Assembly: GCF_900090045.1 (NCBI RefSeq)
Contig: NC_041775.1
Coordinates: forward strand, 620,001 to 684,000
Length of the DNA: 64,000 nucleotides
Reading direction: 5' to 3'
DNA from: Plasmodium malariae
Taxonomy: Eukaryota > Apicomplexa > Aconoidasida > Haemosporida > Plasmodiidae
The position numbers and the translations under genes were made by a program. Below the pieces are notes generated by a model that saw only the letters and a program-made list of their open reading frames with translations, ran no database searches and was not told where the DNA came from. The stretch's first letter is position 1. Each line of letters begins with the position of its first letter. Below, piece after piece: positions 19,789 to 30,665 of the stretch.

Positions 19789-20455
19789 TTAGTCAAAGAA
19801 TCTTTTAATGTTATCCGAGGGCTCCTCTCTTAAGTTGTAGACGAAGGTGTACCAGTCGACTATACCTTTAAAAAATAAAATACAAAAAAAAAAAAAAAAA
19901 AAAAATAAATGACGAGACGTGTAACTTTCTGACTTGTTCTGATACATATTTTGCCATACTTTGGTCTTTCGTAAAAATTTTTTTTTTTTTTTCAAACCGT
20001 CAGACGGGGCCCACTCGTGAATTTTATTTATGAAATGATCTTTCGTTAAGCTATCAGAGTCGCTAAAGGAAGAAAATACACATTCTGAGAAATAAAAAGA
20101 AATGCATAAACAACGCGATTTTTATATTATACGTATCAATGCTCCTATTTGGAGTGTACAGAGGAGCATCGAAGGAAAGGAATGTAGAAAAGATGATTGT
20201 GCTAAGCATAGAAAAAAAAAAATCAACTGTTTAATTACAACGAAGGAAAATTTCCCCCCCCCCATTTTGTTAATAGCTGTAACCGTGCTCTGCTTTATTT
20301 GAGCACTCGGCATCATTAAGCTGTTTTCATTTAATTTGATTTAATTTAATTCGAATTATTCTATTTTGCTCCTCTTTGTTTCATTTTGCTTCATTTTGCT
20401 TCATTTTGCTCTATTTTGTTTTATTTTGCTTTATTTAGTTTTACTTTGTTTTATT

Positions 20456-20501
<46 letters not shown>

Positions 20502-21234
20502 CCCTTACGTATAGCATCGTTTGATATGGGCAATTCGCTGACATGGTCATTTATTATTTTCAAGTTAATTTTTTTATTTTTATTTTTACTCTTAAACTGT
20601 TCATTTATTTTTCTGCAATTCTCGACATAAACAATGGGAGACACTGCAATTGGAGGAAAGAAGGATATATTTTAAGCGCACAATATGGTACGTTTAAATG
20701 TATATATATGTATGCTTGGGTGTATGTATATTACAAGTATATGCACATGTATATGTCCACGAATACATGTGCATTAAAGGAATGAAAAATGAAACTCCAA
20801 AAACGGGTTAAAATTGCGCAATGTGTAATCGTTAACGAAAAAGATACATTCTGTATACATACATACACACCCACATGTATGCGTGTTAATAAGTATGTAC
20901 ACATGACAAACATTTAGCGATTACCTGGAATGTTTATGGCTCCCTGGTCTTTAATCTGGCCAGAGTTTATCGTCAGAGGCCATTCAAATTTATTATTTTT
21001 TAAAAAAATTTTTAAGACATCAAAATTTATGCAGTCATTATTAAATAAATATTCCCATCTTTTTTTTTTTTTCTTTTTCTCTAGTTCTATGAACTCATTA
21101 TTGTGCGCTATCACATGCCCCAGCAATTCCTTATCTGAAATGCGTCCGAATATCTGCAAAAGGAATTAAAGCAAAATAAAAAAGGGGCCACCAGAGCGTA
21201 CACGCTTCACTACGTACATAAACATGTACATGTG

Positions 21235-21268
<34 letters not shown>

Positions 21269-21684
21269 TGTATGGGTACATGTAACTTTTCCAAAATGCA
21301 TATATCAGCACTTGTACTGCTGAACTCCCACGAGTGCAAAACTGTGTGTTTCATTTTGTCTGTGTGTTGTCTCAAAAATGCATTGTAGTTAAGTTTATTT
21401 TCCTCTTTTTTTTTTTTTTAGTTTTTGCAATTTTTTACCTTTATTATATCAAATACAAGAAAGGCTAGTTGATAGTGACGTTTTGTGTTCTTATTTTTCA
21501 CCGTTACGTATTTTTTTTTCTGACGAACGGAAATATTTTTTCGTTTTAAAATTTCAATTGCATAAGACCCTTTATTGAAAGGATAATAAACTTTTATTTT
21601 TTTGTTTTCAATTTGTGTTAGTAGAAAAAGGTATCGGACACATGTAAAAAAAAAGCTGGGGAAAAGTAGTTTCCTTAAAAACAT
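19789..21684 (-). CDS. Multi-exon protein resembling ribosomal protein bL9 (organellar)
   Basis: Spliced model: exons 21684-21439, 21402-21280, 21153-20925, 20643-20509, 20287-20239, 20062-19914 and 19865-19789, 1008 nt, 335 residues. Exons 1 to 4 are well supported; the first intron is very short (36 nt), and exon 5 and the last donor (19914 or 19926) are uncertain. The N-terminus MFLRKLLFPSFFFTCVRYLF is a plausible organelle leader. The central part, LEKLHIFGRISDKELLGHVI ... IKDQGAINIPVSPIVYV, parallels the C-terminal domain of bL9 (GKLFGSVTxxDIAxAL ... IKxxGxxxVPVxxxxxV), with Lys-rich insertions. A further C-terminal extension ends IVDWYTFVYNLREE. If correct it is a mitochondrial or apicoplast large-subunit protein. 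The assignment rests on remembered motifs and is moderate; the coding nature is better supported than the name. Confidence 0.5.
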
Positions 21685-22633
21685 TTCCGCAGCTTCATTA
21701 GGAGCATTTCTGTAACTTCATTAATTTTTTAATTTTTAAAATCTTTTTTTTTTTTTTTTTTTTTCCTTATATTTGAAATGTTCAATATCGCAATTTTGTT
21801 AATTTAAGAATAAAATGCTTTATTCTTCCCTACACGTGAAACATATTTAAAAGGAAATAAACCCTAAAACATTTACACATGAATTGAAATATGAAATATA
21901 TAAAAACGCCAAATTGCACAAGTATAAGGGTAAATGTCGTTAAAAATGATCAAAAAAGTACTAACGCAAGAACAAAAAAAAAAAAAAAAAATAATAAAAA
22001 ATAAAAGCCGGAGCAGATTTTTGCCTTACTATTTTCTCACCCTATTGTTTATTGAGCGTTATTTATTTTTATTTCTTTTTCTACTTCCATTTCCATTTCT
22101 ATTTTGATTTTTATTTCATTTTATAATACTTTTTTTTACACATAAAATGAAAAAACCAATAGGTCTGCGGAAGGCTCAAAATTTTATTGGAATATTAATA
22201 GCACGAAAGAAGGTGAAAACATATCAAACTTCAAAAAACATTATATGAACAAATGTATGAATAAATGAATTATTGAACTATGTAATAAATAATTTTTGCG
22301 TAAAGATATGCCACTAAAAAAAAAAAAAAAAATGAAATAGCAAATTTTAATTTAAAAACATATAAAAATGACCATATGATTTATCACAAAAATAATTAAA
22401 AAAATACTTCCCCATATGTACGCATGTATTTATTCGTATTTATCACAACGACGAAAACACGTCTACACATGTTTTGCAGTATTATGGAGAATTTTTTTAT
22501 ATGCCTTTTTTTTTTCTTTTTTTTTTTTCAATTTGGAACTGTAGTAAAACTACTAAATTGGATGTATTATTGTTTCTATAAAATTTGCAGAATGTGTGCC
22601 CTTCAGTATAAATTAACTTAAATTGACTTTATT
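21685..22633. other. Intergenic region with one short coding-like frame
   Basis: About 0.95 kb. It contains A and T tracts and one 33-codon frame at 22147-22248 (+), starting MKKPIGLRKAQNFIGILIAR, whose GC-richer codons look coding-like and which contains a potential donor (AAG/GTGAAA). No partner exon could be defined. The rest shows nothing I can support. Confidence 0.35.
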
Positions 22634-23120
22634 TTATCTCGTTCCGTTGTTTATTATTTTTTTTTTATTTTTGTTTATTTCCTCTTTTCTTTGTACAAAA
22701 ATTAAATACAAACATAGGAGGCTGATGCTGAGAACGCCTAGACAGTTACGCAGCGGTTCTTTTATTCTAAATGTGCTCGTTAATAACGGTCAATTATTTA
22801 AGCAGCAATGTTATATGTTATATGTTATAAGTCATAAAATTGTTACTAATAACTTAGTTTATCATATTTTGGCATTTCATTATATTTTGCTTTATTTTGT
22901 TTTATTTTGTTTTATTTTGTTTTATTTTGTTTTACTTTGTTTTATTTTGTTTTATTTTGTTTTATTTTATTTTACTTTGTTTTATTGTGTTTTACTTTGT
23001 TTTACTTTGTTTTATTTTGTTTTATTTTATTTTTTTTATTTTTTTTGAGCTATTTTTGTTCATTTAATTTCAAATTTGTGCATATATTTTTTATTCATGT
23101 TACAAAATTTGATAACCCAT
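22634..23120 (-). CDS. Candidate small single-pass membrane protein (2 exons, 49 aa)
   Basis: Exon 1 is 23120-23104 (ATG, then five further codons; donor GTAACA) and exon 2 is 22766-22634 (acceptor CATTTAG). Phase 2 at the donor matches the acceptor and the total of 150 nt gives 49 residues plus TAA. The product starts MGYQILIKEPLRNCLGVLSI, has one hydrophobic helix (about residues 14-30) and a short Lys/Asn-rich tail. The exon 2 segment is much richer in GC than its surroundings. Size and layout are like small subunits of mitochondrial complexes or small ER membrane proteins, but I recognise no family. The intron holds an ACAAAATAAA array. The plus strand over exon 2 is also partly open, so expression evidence is needed to decide. 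Confidence 0.4.
22875..23035. repeat. 10-bp TTTTATTTTG array inside a predicted intron
   Basis: About 16 copies of a decamer TTTTATTTTG with TTTTACTTTG variants. It lies in the predicted intron of the small minus-strand gene and produces false aromatic-rich frames on the plus strand. Confidence 0.85.
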
Positions 23121-23224
23121 TAATTATGTATGGGTTATTCTTAAGACCCTTTAAGCAAAATATATAAATATACACACCTTTTATAAATTTTGTTTATTAA
23201 TTTTAAAATAGGCGCATAAAGTTT

Positions 23225-23345
23225 TTTAAATAAAAAATGTTAAGAAAAAACGTTAAGTAAAAATGTTAAGTAAAAATGTTAAGTAAAATTGTTAAGTAAA
23301 ATTGTTAAGTAAAAATGTTAAGTAAAATTGTTAAGTAAAAATATT
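23225..23345. repeat. GTTAAGTAAAAAT array
   Basis: About eight tandem copies of a 12-13 bp unit, GTTAAGTAAAAAT or GTTAAGTAAAATT, upstream of the small membrane-protein candidate and downstream of eL34. Confidence 0.85.
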
Positions 23346-23625
23346 TAAATATGCACATTTATGTTTATACGTATAAAAGTAAATTAAATCAGCACATAAG
23401 GAAAAATGTGAACATTGAAATAAAAACATGTGTTCACAGACGTGTGAAGAAATATATACATGCATATGCTCATACTTACACACATGTATGTGTTCCACTT
23501 ATATACTTTCTTTTTTTTTTTTTCGCTCAAATAACGTATATATGTGCATTTATCAAATATGTGTTTTCATTTATCTCGTCCTTTCTTTCTTTTTTTTTTT
23601 TCTCAACGCAATCGCATTTTTTCAC

Positions 23626-24777
23626 TTATCTCCCTTTTTTTTTACTATCTGCAGGTTTTTTCCCTTTCTTATTACTGGTTTTTTTTGTGCCTTTGGTAGC
23701 TGTTTTTTTCTTTTCCTTTTTAACCTTTTTCACTTTTTTTTCTTGTTTCTTTTTTTCTTTTAAAACTTGTCTAACACATTTTTGTTCTTCAAATAAAAAA
23801 GCTCTCATGATTCTTTCTCTTATGCACTTAGCACATATTGAACCACCATATGCCCTTGACACTGTTCTGTTTTTTTTTCTAGCTCTACGATTGTCTGCTG
23901 GCCTTAAGGCTTTTACCTAAGGAAAAGGATACAGGGATTTTATTTGGACTTGGTATTTACCCATTTTATTTCAACTGATATGCGCAAGTGTGTGTATACA
24001 TACGTATATGTGTATATATGCATGCGTAAATGCGAGTATGCTTGTTCGGCTTTATTAAAAATGCTTCATATATAAAATAACATGGCATTATCATTTAAAC
24101 AAAAAAGGAAAATGGAAAAAAAAAAAAATAAAATAAAAGTAATGCCTTACATATAAACCATGATTAATAAAAAAAATATATTCATGTGTACAAAAAATTT
24201 ATGTACATATATGCACAAATATATAAATATTTATGCACAATTCAGAAAAAAACAACGTGTTCATAAAAAAAAAAAAAAAAAGTATCCAAAAGTTAGGCGA
24301 TTAAAATACAATTTTTAATATAAACAAAATAAAATGGTTTATTACAAAAAAGTACTTCAAAAAAATATAGAAATGTGTAAATATACCATATAAATATGTA
24401 TACACATGTATTTATGCAATCTCTTCAAAAATATTATGTATCTTATAATATAAATGCTTCATATTTTTCTCCTTCATTTTGCTTAATTTTATTATGTTCC
24501 ATTTTACTATGTTTCATTTTACTATGTTTCATTTTACTATGTTTCACTTTACTATGTTTCATTTTACTATGTTTCATTTTACTATGTTCTATTTTATGTT
24601 GTTTCATTTTTTCCTTACCCCCTGAATGGCTGTTTTACAGTCTGCACATTTTGGTTTACCTGCCTTTTTCTTTACAACATGAACAGTTAATTTTCCCCCT
24701 GGAGTTCTAACTGGTCTTACTTTATTTGATTTTGTGTTATAGTGATTATGTTTACGATAATGTACTCTTTGTGCCAT
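23626..24777 (-). CDS. RPL34: 60S ribosomal protein eL34 (2 exons)
   Basis: Exon 1 is 24777-24619 and exon 2 is 23916-23626; the 702-nt intron begins GTAAGG and ends CCTTAG, phase 0. The product has 149 residues. Exon 1 encodes [20 protein letters not shown] then [10 protein letters not shown], the conserved eL34 N-terminus (R..Y.R...YNT.SN..R..RTPGG), and CADC, the first cysteine pair of its zinc site. Exon 2 supplies [27 protein letters not shown] with the second pair. The family is usually about 115-120 residues; the extra length is a Lys/Ala-rich C-terminal tail after residue 120, typical of basic ribosomal tails. It is a component of the large cytosolic subunit. The intron contains a 15-bp minisatellite. 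Confidence 0.97.
24480..24610. repeat. 15-bp minisatellite in the eL34 intron
   Basis: Eight or so copies of CATTTTACTATGTTT near the 5' end of the eL34 intron on the minus strand, starting within about 10 bp of the GTAAGG donor. It is noncoding; open frames across it are artefacts. Confidence 0.85.
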
Positions 24778-25360
24778 TTTACGAAATTAAAAACAAAGAA
24801 AATACACAAGAGTAATAAAATAAAAACAAGGATATTATATTTATCAGCAAAATTCAAAATGTATATTGTTTTATTATTATATAAATAAATACGTATTAAA
24901 AAACTACAAAAAGCGCAAATATATTATATATATTTTTTTTCTTTCAATTTATTTCTTACTATATATTTACTAAAAAAATATAATTTTCTCTTATACATAT
25001 ATATACATATATATATATATATAAATGTATATTGACATATTTGTGAACAGTATAACAGATAATATTAAAAAATAATAAAAAATATTTAAAAAAATCCCTG
25101 TATTTTTTTTTTTTTTATTATGTTCTCTTACAATTCATATATATTTCAAAGAAAAAAAGAAATAACAGATTTTATTATATTAAAATGTGTTTCCTCTATT
25201 TCTATAATATTACATTACTACGTATATGAAATTATGACCTTTAATAAAATATAAAAAAAAAAAATTCCATTTCTTTTATGCACATAGTTGGAGTATATAC
25301 TATATATATTTATGTTATGTTTATACTTGTAAAAATACTGTATGCATATATATGTTAATA

Positions 25361-25422
<62 letters not shown>

Positions 25423-25843
25423 CACACCCCGACTCCTTTTTACCAAATAACGGAATGAACAATTACTTTAAACTATAAAAAGAGGGGAAAAAGTAAACGG
25501 AGTTTAACTTCCTGCAATAAATATATTTACAAATATCCATGTATTTACATGTACAACATATTAAATATTTTTTTTGAAAAATGCAAAAATAAGTTTCACA
25601 TGATAGCGATATGTATGATTATAAATTATACACCAAAAATCCAATTAACGAAAATAAAAAGTAGCTGCTGTTACGCATTCTATATAAGCTTATATATATA
25701 TATTATTTTAAAGGAAAGCTAAAATAAGAAAAGAAAAGAAAAAAATAAAAAGCCTATCTACATAATTATAATATTTTACAAAACCTTGTACATATATTTA
25801 AATTTTTTATATTTTTAAAATATATAAAACGAACATTCGTAAG

Positions 25844-25885
<42 letters not shown>

Positions 25886-26986
25886 ACTTATACCTTTTTG
25901 AGTTTTGTGTTTCAAAATTTGCAAAAGGAACTTATTGAAGTCCGAGTTTAAAGGGGTTTTTTCTAATCTTAATGTTAGTGTTACTATTTGAAGTACTCAT
26001 AAATATATATATGAGCATACATACATATACGTATTCAAATAACATAGAAAAAAAAAAAGAGAAAAAACGTAAAATAAAAAAAGGCACGATCATATGAAAT
26101 GAAGCATTTAAATGAATTATTTGTTTTACCAATAAAAATATGAAAAAATTATGTAGAAAATTATTTACTCATATGAAAAAGGTTTATTATATATTTTATA
26201 ATATTTTGAAAAGTTTAATATACATATATGTGTTTACACCTGTGTATATATATATATGTATTAAATACGTGTGGATTATATGTATTTTCGCTTATCAACT
26301 TGACCCCAAAGGAGCATAAGCGGGTAACCGCTGTATACCCACATCTTAATATATCTAATGGAAAAATAACATATTATTAATATGATCAAATGCACACGTA
26401 CATGTACAAATACAAATAAATCCTCTTTTTTTTTTTTTTTTTTTTTAGCAATTATAGTTCAATAAATATTAAAAACAAATTAAGCTAAAATAAAAAAAAC
26501 AATAGTGTTATATTAAAAACAAAAGATACACATTTATCTTAAAAAAAAAAAAAAAGGATAAAGCTAAATTTTACAAAATTTACATTTAAATTTATGTACA
26601 TATGTATATACATACATAAATGCATATATATATGTATATATATACTAATAAATTAATTCTGCAAGCGCATTTCCAATATATTCATTTTTCCTTTTTATTA
26701 TTATAATACGCAAATGTCCAAAAGCAGTTGCGTCTTAATATACTGAACTGGGGCATAGGCAAGTTTTCGTTTATTTATTGACAACACCCCACCTTACTTA
26801 CATGCATGTACATATAAACATGTATACAAATGCAAATATATATATATATATATGCAGGAAAATTCGTGTATTGGATTTCCTGCGCCAATTTTACTTTACT
26901 CGTCAAAAATATACACCCAATTAAGGATCATATGACCTCACATTTTGAATGATTAAGCTAATGTCTATAAACCTGTAATAATATCC
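24778..26986. other. AT-rich intergenic region upstream of eL34
   Basis: About 2.2 kb with TA runs at about 25000-25025, 25365-25415 and 25847-25880 and many A/T tracts. It should contain the eL34 promoter. A GC-richer island at about 26290-26345 holds a perfect 5-bp hairpin AGCGG-GTAA-CCGCT (26319-26332) with a GNRA-type loop. A second slightly GC-richer patch lies at 26700-26790. Neither resembles a known RNA class. Confidence 0.45.
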
Positions 26987-27691
26987 TCATATATATAAAT
27001 GCTTGGGTTTTTTCGTAGCTACATGCATTTCTTCCGTCGTTATATTTTTGTAATTTTTTAAAAATTTTACGTATTTGTTAAATCCCTTCATAGCATAAGT
27101 AACCAACTCCTTTTCATAATGTTCGTCATATTCATTTAATTTTAAATATTCAACTGAACACTTTCTTTTTTTCGCTTTCTTCTGTTTTTTGCGCCTTTCT
27201 TTATTTGTCAACATAGCGCCACTATTGTTATTGCTGTCTATGGTACTACTACTGCAGCTACTACCGCTAGGAGTATTTATGTTAGTATTTTTTTTTTTTT
27301 TTTTTTTTAACCTGCTGTCCATGAAAAGGTTGTCGTCATTGTACGTTACGTCCTCGGAATCGGTCAAGTGATCCTCTTCCTGTTTTAACTTATGCATTTC
27401 CCGTTTCTCTTTTTTTTTTTTTCCTTTTTTTTTTTCCTTTTTTTTTTTCTTCATTATTTTCTTTTCCATTATTTTCCTTTCCTTTATTTTTTTTTTAATC
27501 ATTTTTTCCTTTTGTTTCGAATCATTAGCCTTCTTCGCTTTTTTTGCAACTTTATTATGATCACTTGAGTCCACATTGCATATATTATTGTCATCATTAT
27601 ATTCCCTAAAATCTTCGCTAGCTTTTTTCGTCTTTATACCCCCAGTAACTTCTTCACTTAATGAACTCCCCTTACGGTTAGTAGTCTTCAT
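26987..27691 (-). CDS. Lysine-rich protein, function unknown
   Basis: A single-exon frame of 234 codons, start ATG 27691. Residues 50-100 are dominated by Lys with Glu (KKKKKEKKKGKKKKEKREMH), residues 128-160 are Lys/Asn/Ser low complexity, and only the last 70 residues look structured (SVEYLKLNEYDEHYEKELVT then YAMKGFNKYVKFLKNYKNI). The composition suggests a nuclear or nucleolar basic protein, for example in ribosome biogenesis, but no known domain is visible. The 3' end lies in AT-rich spacer; upstream is a T17 tract just before the ATG. Confidence 0.75.
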   Translation of the reverse strand: MKTTNRKGSSLSEEVTGGIKTKKASEDFREYNDDNNICNVDSSDHNKVAKKAKKANDSKQKEKMIKKKIKERKIMEKKIMKKKKKEKKKGKKKKEKREMHKLKQEEDHLTDSEDVTYNDDNLFMDSRLKKKKKKNTNINTPSGSSCSSSTIDSNNNSGAMLTNKERRKKQKKAKKRKCSVEYLKLNEYDEHYEKELVTYAMKGFNKYVKFLKNYKNITTEEMHVATKKPKHLYI

Positions 27692-28915
27692 TTCAATTCA
27701 CGCTCTTTTTTTTTTTTTTTTTTGTTTGTTCAAAATATGTATAATGGTATTATATGGAAATAAAAAAAAAAGTAAAAAAATAATACGGTATATATATTAA
27801 GTGCATCCCAGTACTATATGATATGACATAACATATAGTGAGTATGTGCTACAACAATTGTGCTCATAGCCCGTTCTACCTTTTCTTTTTCTAAAAAAGG
27901 TTTGTTCAGTAAATTATTAGCTGCTATTTTATTCTATCAAAAAAAAAAGCAATTCCATCATTGTAAGCATTCCCCTTTTTTTTAAAAACTTGCATATTTT
28001 TATAAGCAAATACTTTTTTAAAAAACAAAAAAAAAAAAAAAAGGGATAATATATTATGCAACATTAACGAAATTAAAAATCAAAATGGTAACAATGTTAT
28101 TAACACGACAATAAATTTAATTGAGCATATTAGGGCATAAAAAATGTAGTATCATGAAAAATATAAAAATAAGTATAAATGATCTTAATAAGAAAGTAAA
28201 AATGTAAATATTACAGAGTAATAATGATTATACATATGAATATATAAACACAACAATTTACAGGTGTTAATGTAATAATGATCGTTCAACTTTTGTACAT
28301 AAAAAAAAAAAATAATTTTTTTTCCATATTTCTTTTAAATGTAATAAAATAATTGCGTTATTGGTTTGCTTTTTTGTTTGTTGTCCTTTTTTAAGTCAAA
28401 CGATTTTTTTTTTTTTTTTTTTTTTGCATGTAATTAATTTTGGCATGAAAATTTTTATTTTACTATATTACTTTCCAGCATTTATTTATCGCTCTGTTTC
28501 CTTTCTCTTATTTTTTCTGCTACGAAGCTCCTTTACCCCTCTTCAACTTTGTCCTTTTTTCATTTTATATTATAACAACTACATAACATTTCATTTGTTC
28601 TAAATATTTTGCTCACTTAAAGAAATATTTATGTAGAGCGAAAATACTCCTTATATTAATTTAAATCATATATATACTACGTCAGTGAAGACGTTTCCCA
28701 AAATTTTGTTGTACTCCAAAATGTCGCATACAGGATTGGCAATACGCTGTAGATGTAATTGCGTGCGCAGGGTTACATATGCACAAATATGTAAAAATGT
28801 ATGTAAATAGATAAATATAAATAAATAAATAAATAAATATATATATATATATATATGTCTACGTATGCACATACGCACATATGTGTATACGCACGTGCCT
28901 TCACATGGAAGGTAA
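27692..28915. other. Intergenic region with an orphan coding-like segment
   Basis: About 1.2 kb of mostly T/A tract sequence between the lysine-rich gene start and the Use1 stop. On the minus strand 28746-28666, directly after a good acceptor (TTACATCTACAG), 26 codons read RIANPVCDILEYNKILGNVF then TDVVYI and a stop. The segment is clearly GC-richer than its surroundings. The plus strand is also open there in two frames, so strand and gene are undecided. Confidence 0.35.
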
Positions 28916-30142
28916 CTAGAGGATGAGAATAATAAAAAAAGTAAACATAAAAAGCAGAGCCGAAATTAAAATTATGATGAGTGATATGAAGAAAGAGATG
29001 CTTTGATTTTTACTCATACTTTTGGTTCTTTTATTCACATCAGTTAAAGAATCTATATTAAGTGCTTGTTTGTTTGCAGATTTCTCTAACGTTCTATTGT
29101 CTTCTATAATTATTTCTCTGTAGGTTAAAACATTTTCTTTCATTTCTTGTGCCAGTAAACATAACTCTTCATCAATATTCTCATCGGACATATTATTATT
29201 TTTCCTTTTTTCATTTTTTTTTTGAAATCCCATTTTTTTGTATTCAAACGAATATTCATGTATTAAATTATCGTAATCGTCTATCTGCTCACTCCATTCT
29301 TTGATAATGTCATCTTTTACTATTTCGATGTTATCATCTAAACTTTTTATGTTGTTACTTTTTTTATTTACATCCTTTTCACTCTTATGTAGTAGCATTT
29401 GTGATATCTGTTTTTGCCCATTTTCATAATATTTATGTTCCTCCTTCTTCATCTCTACCCCTCCTGCTTCTTTCACCTTCTTTTCCTGCATATGACTGTT
29501 TTCTTTATTATTTATTATCTTGTCACTTCTTGAATTGGTCTTATCTTTTTCTTTTATATCTTCAAATTTTTCCATTTCATTATTTAGTAAATACTCCCTT
29601 TCTACAATGCTATTTTCATCAATATGGTGTAGTAGTGATGCCTCTTTTATACAATATGTCAATGAACTGTAACTAGCGTTTTTTATGTTATTATTTGTTT
29701 CACTACTAATACCTTGGACATCCATCTGACTGCACAGGTTAACAACATCAAATGGGGGGTCCTCATGTACGCTATATTCATTCGGGGAAACATTGTTACT
29801 TCTATCATTAGCAAAATTAACCAAGTAGTCATCCTTATAATAAGTACTCTCTTCTCTATGCTGCTGACACACAAACTTAAACTGTTCCTTCTCTTTTATG
29901 ATTACATTTTCTAATACTTCCTTTTTATTAATAATCTTTTTCAGTATATCAAACTGTGTAGTAACATTATCTGGATGATTTATCCGCTCCTTTAACGAAA
30001 TGGATATATCATCAATGTATGACTTCAATTCATTTAAAAATACAATTATGTTTTCTTTTTTTTCCTTACACTCATTGAAACTGTCACATGATATTTCAAT
30101 CTCCCTCAAAAATTCAAAAATCTCTTCAAACTCTATTGACAT
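28916..30142 (-). CDS. USE1: SNARE protein Use1 (Golgi-to-ER transport)
   Basis: The frame is open from 30259, but the internal ATG 30142 (context AAAATG, start MSIEFEEIFEFLREIE) is preferred because the upstream 39 residues are Thr/Ala low complexity; length is then 408 residues. The C-terminal 90 residues match Use1: IDEELCLLAQEMKENVLTYR, then IIIEDNRTLEKS, parallel to the [28 protein letters not shown] region of animal Use1, followed by a short linker and a single C-terminal membrane anchor of about 25 residues with almost nothing after it. Use1 is a Qc-type SNARE on the ER that pairs with Sec20 and syntaxin 18/Ufe1 for retrograde Golgi-to-ER fusion. The middle is a Plasmodium-type Lys/Asn/Glu-rich insertion. 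Divergent from the uL1 gene at 31418. Confidence 0.82.
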   Translation of the reverse strand: MSIEFEEIFEFLREIEISCDSFNECKEKKENIIVFLNELKSYIDDISISLKERINHPDNVTTQFDILKKIINKKEVLENVIIKEKEQFKFVCQQHREESTYYKDDYLVNFANDRSNNVSPNEYSVHEDPPFDVVNLCSQMDVQGISSETNNNIKNASYSSLTYCIKEASLLHHIDENSIVEREYLLNNEMEKFEDIKEKDKTNSRSDKIINNKENSHMQEKKVKEAGGVEMKKEEHKYYENGQKQISQMLLHKSEKDVNKKSNNIKSLDDNIEIVKDDIIKEWSEQIDDYDNLIHEYSFEYKKMGFQKKNEKRKNNNMSDENIDEELCLLAQEMKENVLTYREIIIEDNRTLEKSANKQALNIDSLTDVNKRTKSMSKNQSISFFISLIIILISALLFMFTFFIILIL

Positions 30143-30267
30143 TTTTGCCAACGCGTTCACACAGAAGGTGCGACGAGCAGCAGTAGTTGTAGTAGTAGGA
30201 GAACGTGATACGAAGGGAAAGAGCTGTTTTTTCTTACTTGCATTTACGGTATCACACAATTTCTCTC

Positions 30268-30665
30268 ACATTAACTGTTCATGTGTTTTTTCTCATTTAC
30301 ATTATCCGTTCAAGTGTTTTTCTCATTTACATTATCCGTTCAAGTGTTATTTCTCATTTACATTATCCGTTCAAGTGTTTTTTCTCATTTATATTATCCG
30401 TTCAAGTGTTTTTTCTCATTTATATTATCCGTTCAAGTGTTTTTTCTCATTTATATTATCCGTTCAAGTGTTTTTTCTCATTTACATTATCCGTTCATGT
30501 GTTTTTTCTCATTTATATTATCCGTTCATGTGTTTTTCTCATTTACATTAACCGTTCATGTGTTTTTCTCATTTACATTAACCGTTCATGTGTTTTTTCT
30601 CATTTACATTATCCGTTCATGCGTTTTTTTCTCATTTACATTAACCGTTCATGCGTTTTTTCCCA
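30268..30665. repeat. 30-31 bp minisatellite between Use1 and uL1
   Basis: About 13 tandem copies of a 30-31 bp unit, TTCTCATTTACATTATCCGT followed by TCAAGTGTTTT, with internal variants (TTACATTA/TTATATTA, TATCCG/TAACCG, CAAGTG/CATGTG/CATGCG). Variants are clustered, as expected from local unit duplication. It begins only about 10 bp from the upstream end of the Use1 open frame and so lies in its 5' region. Confidence 0.93.
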
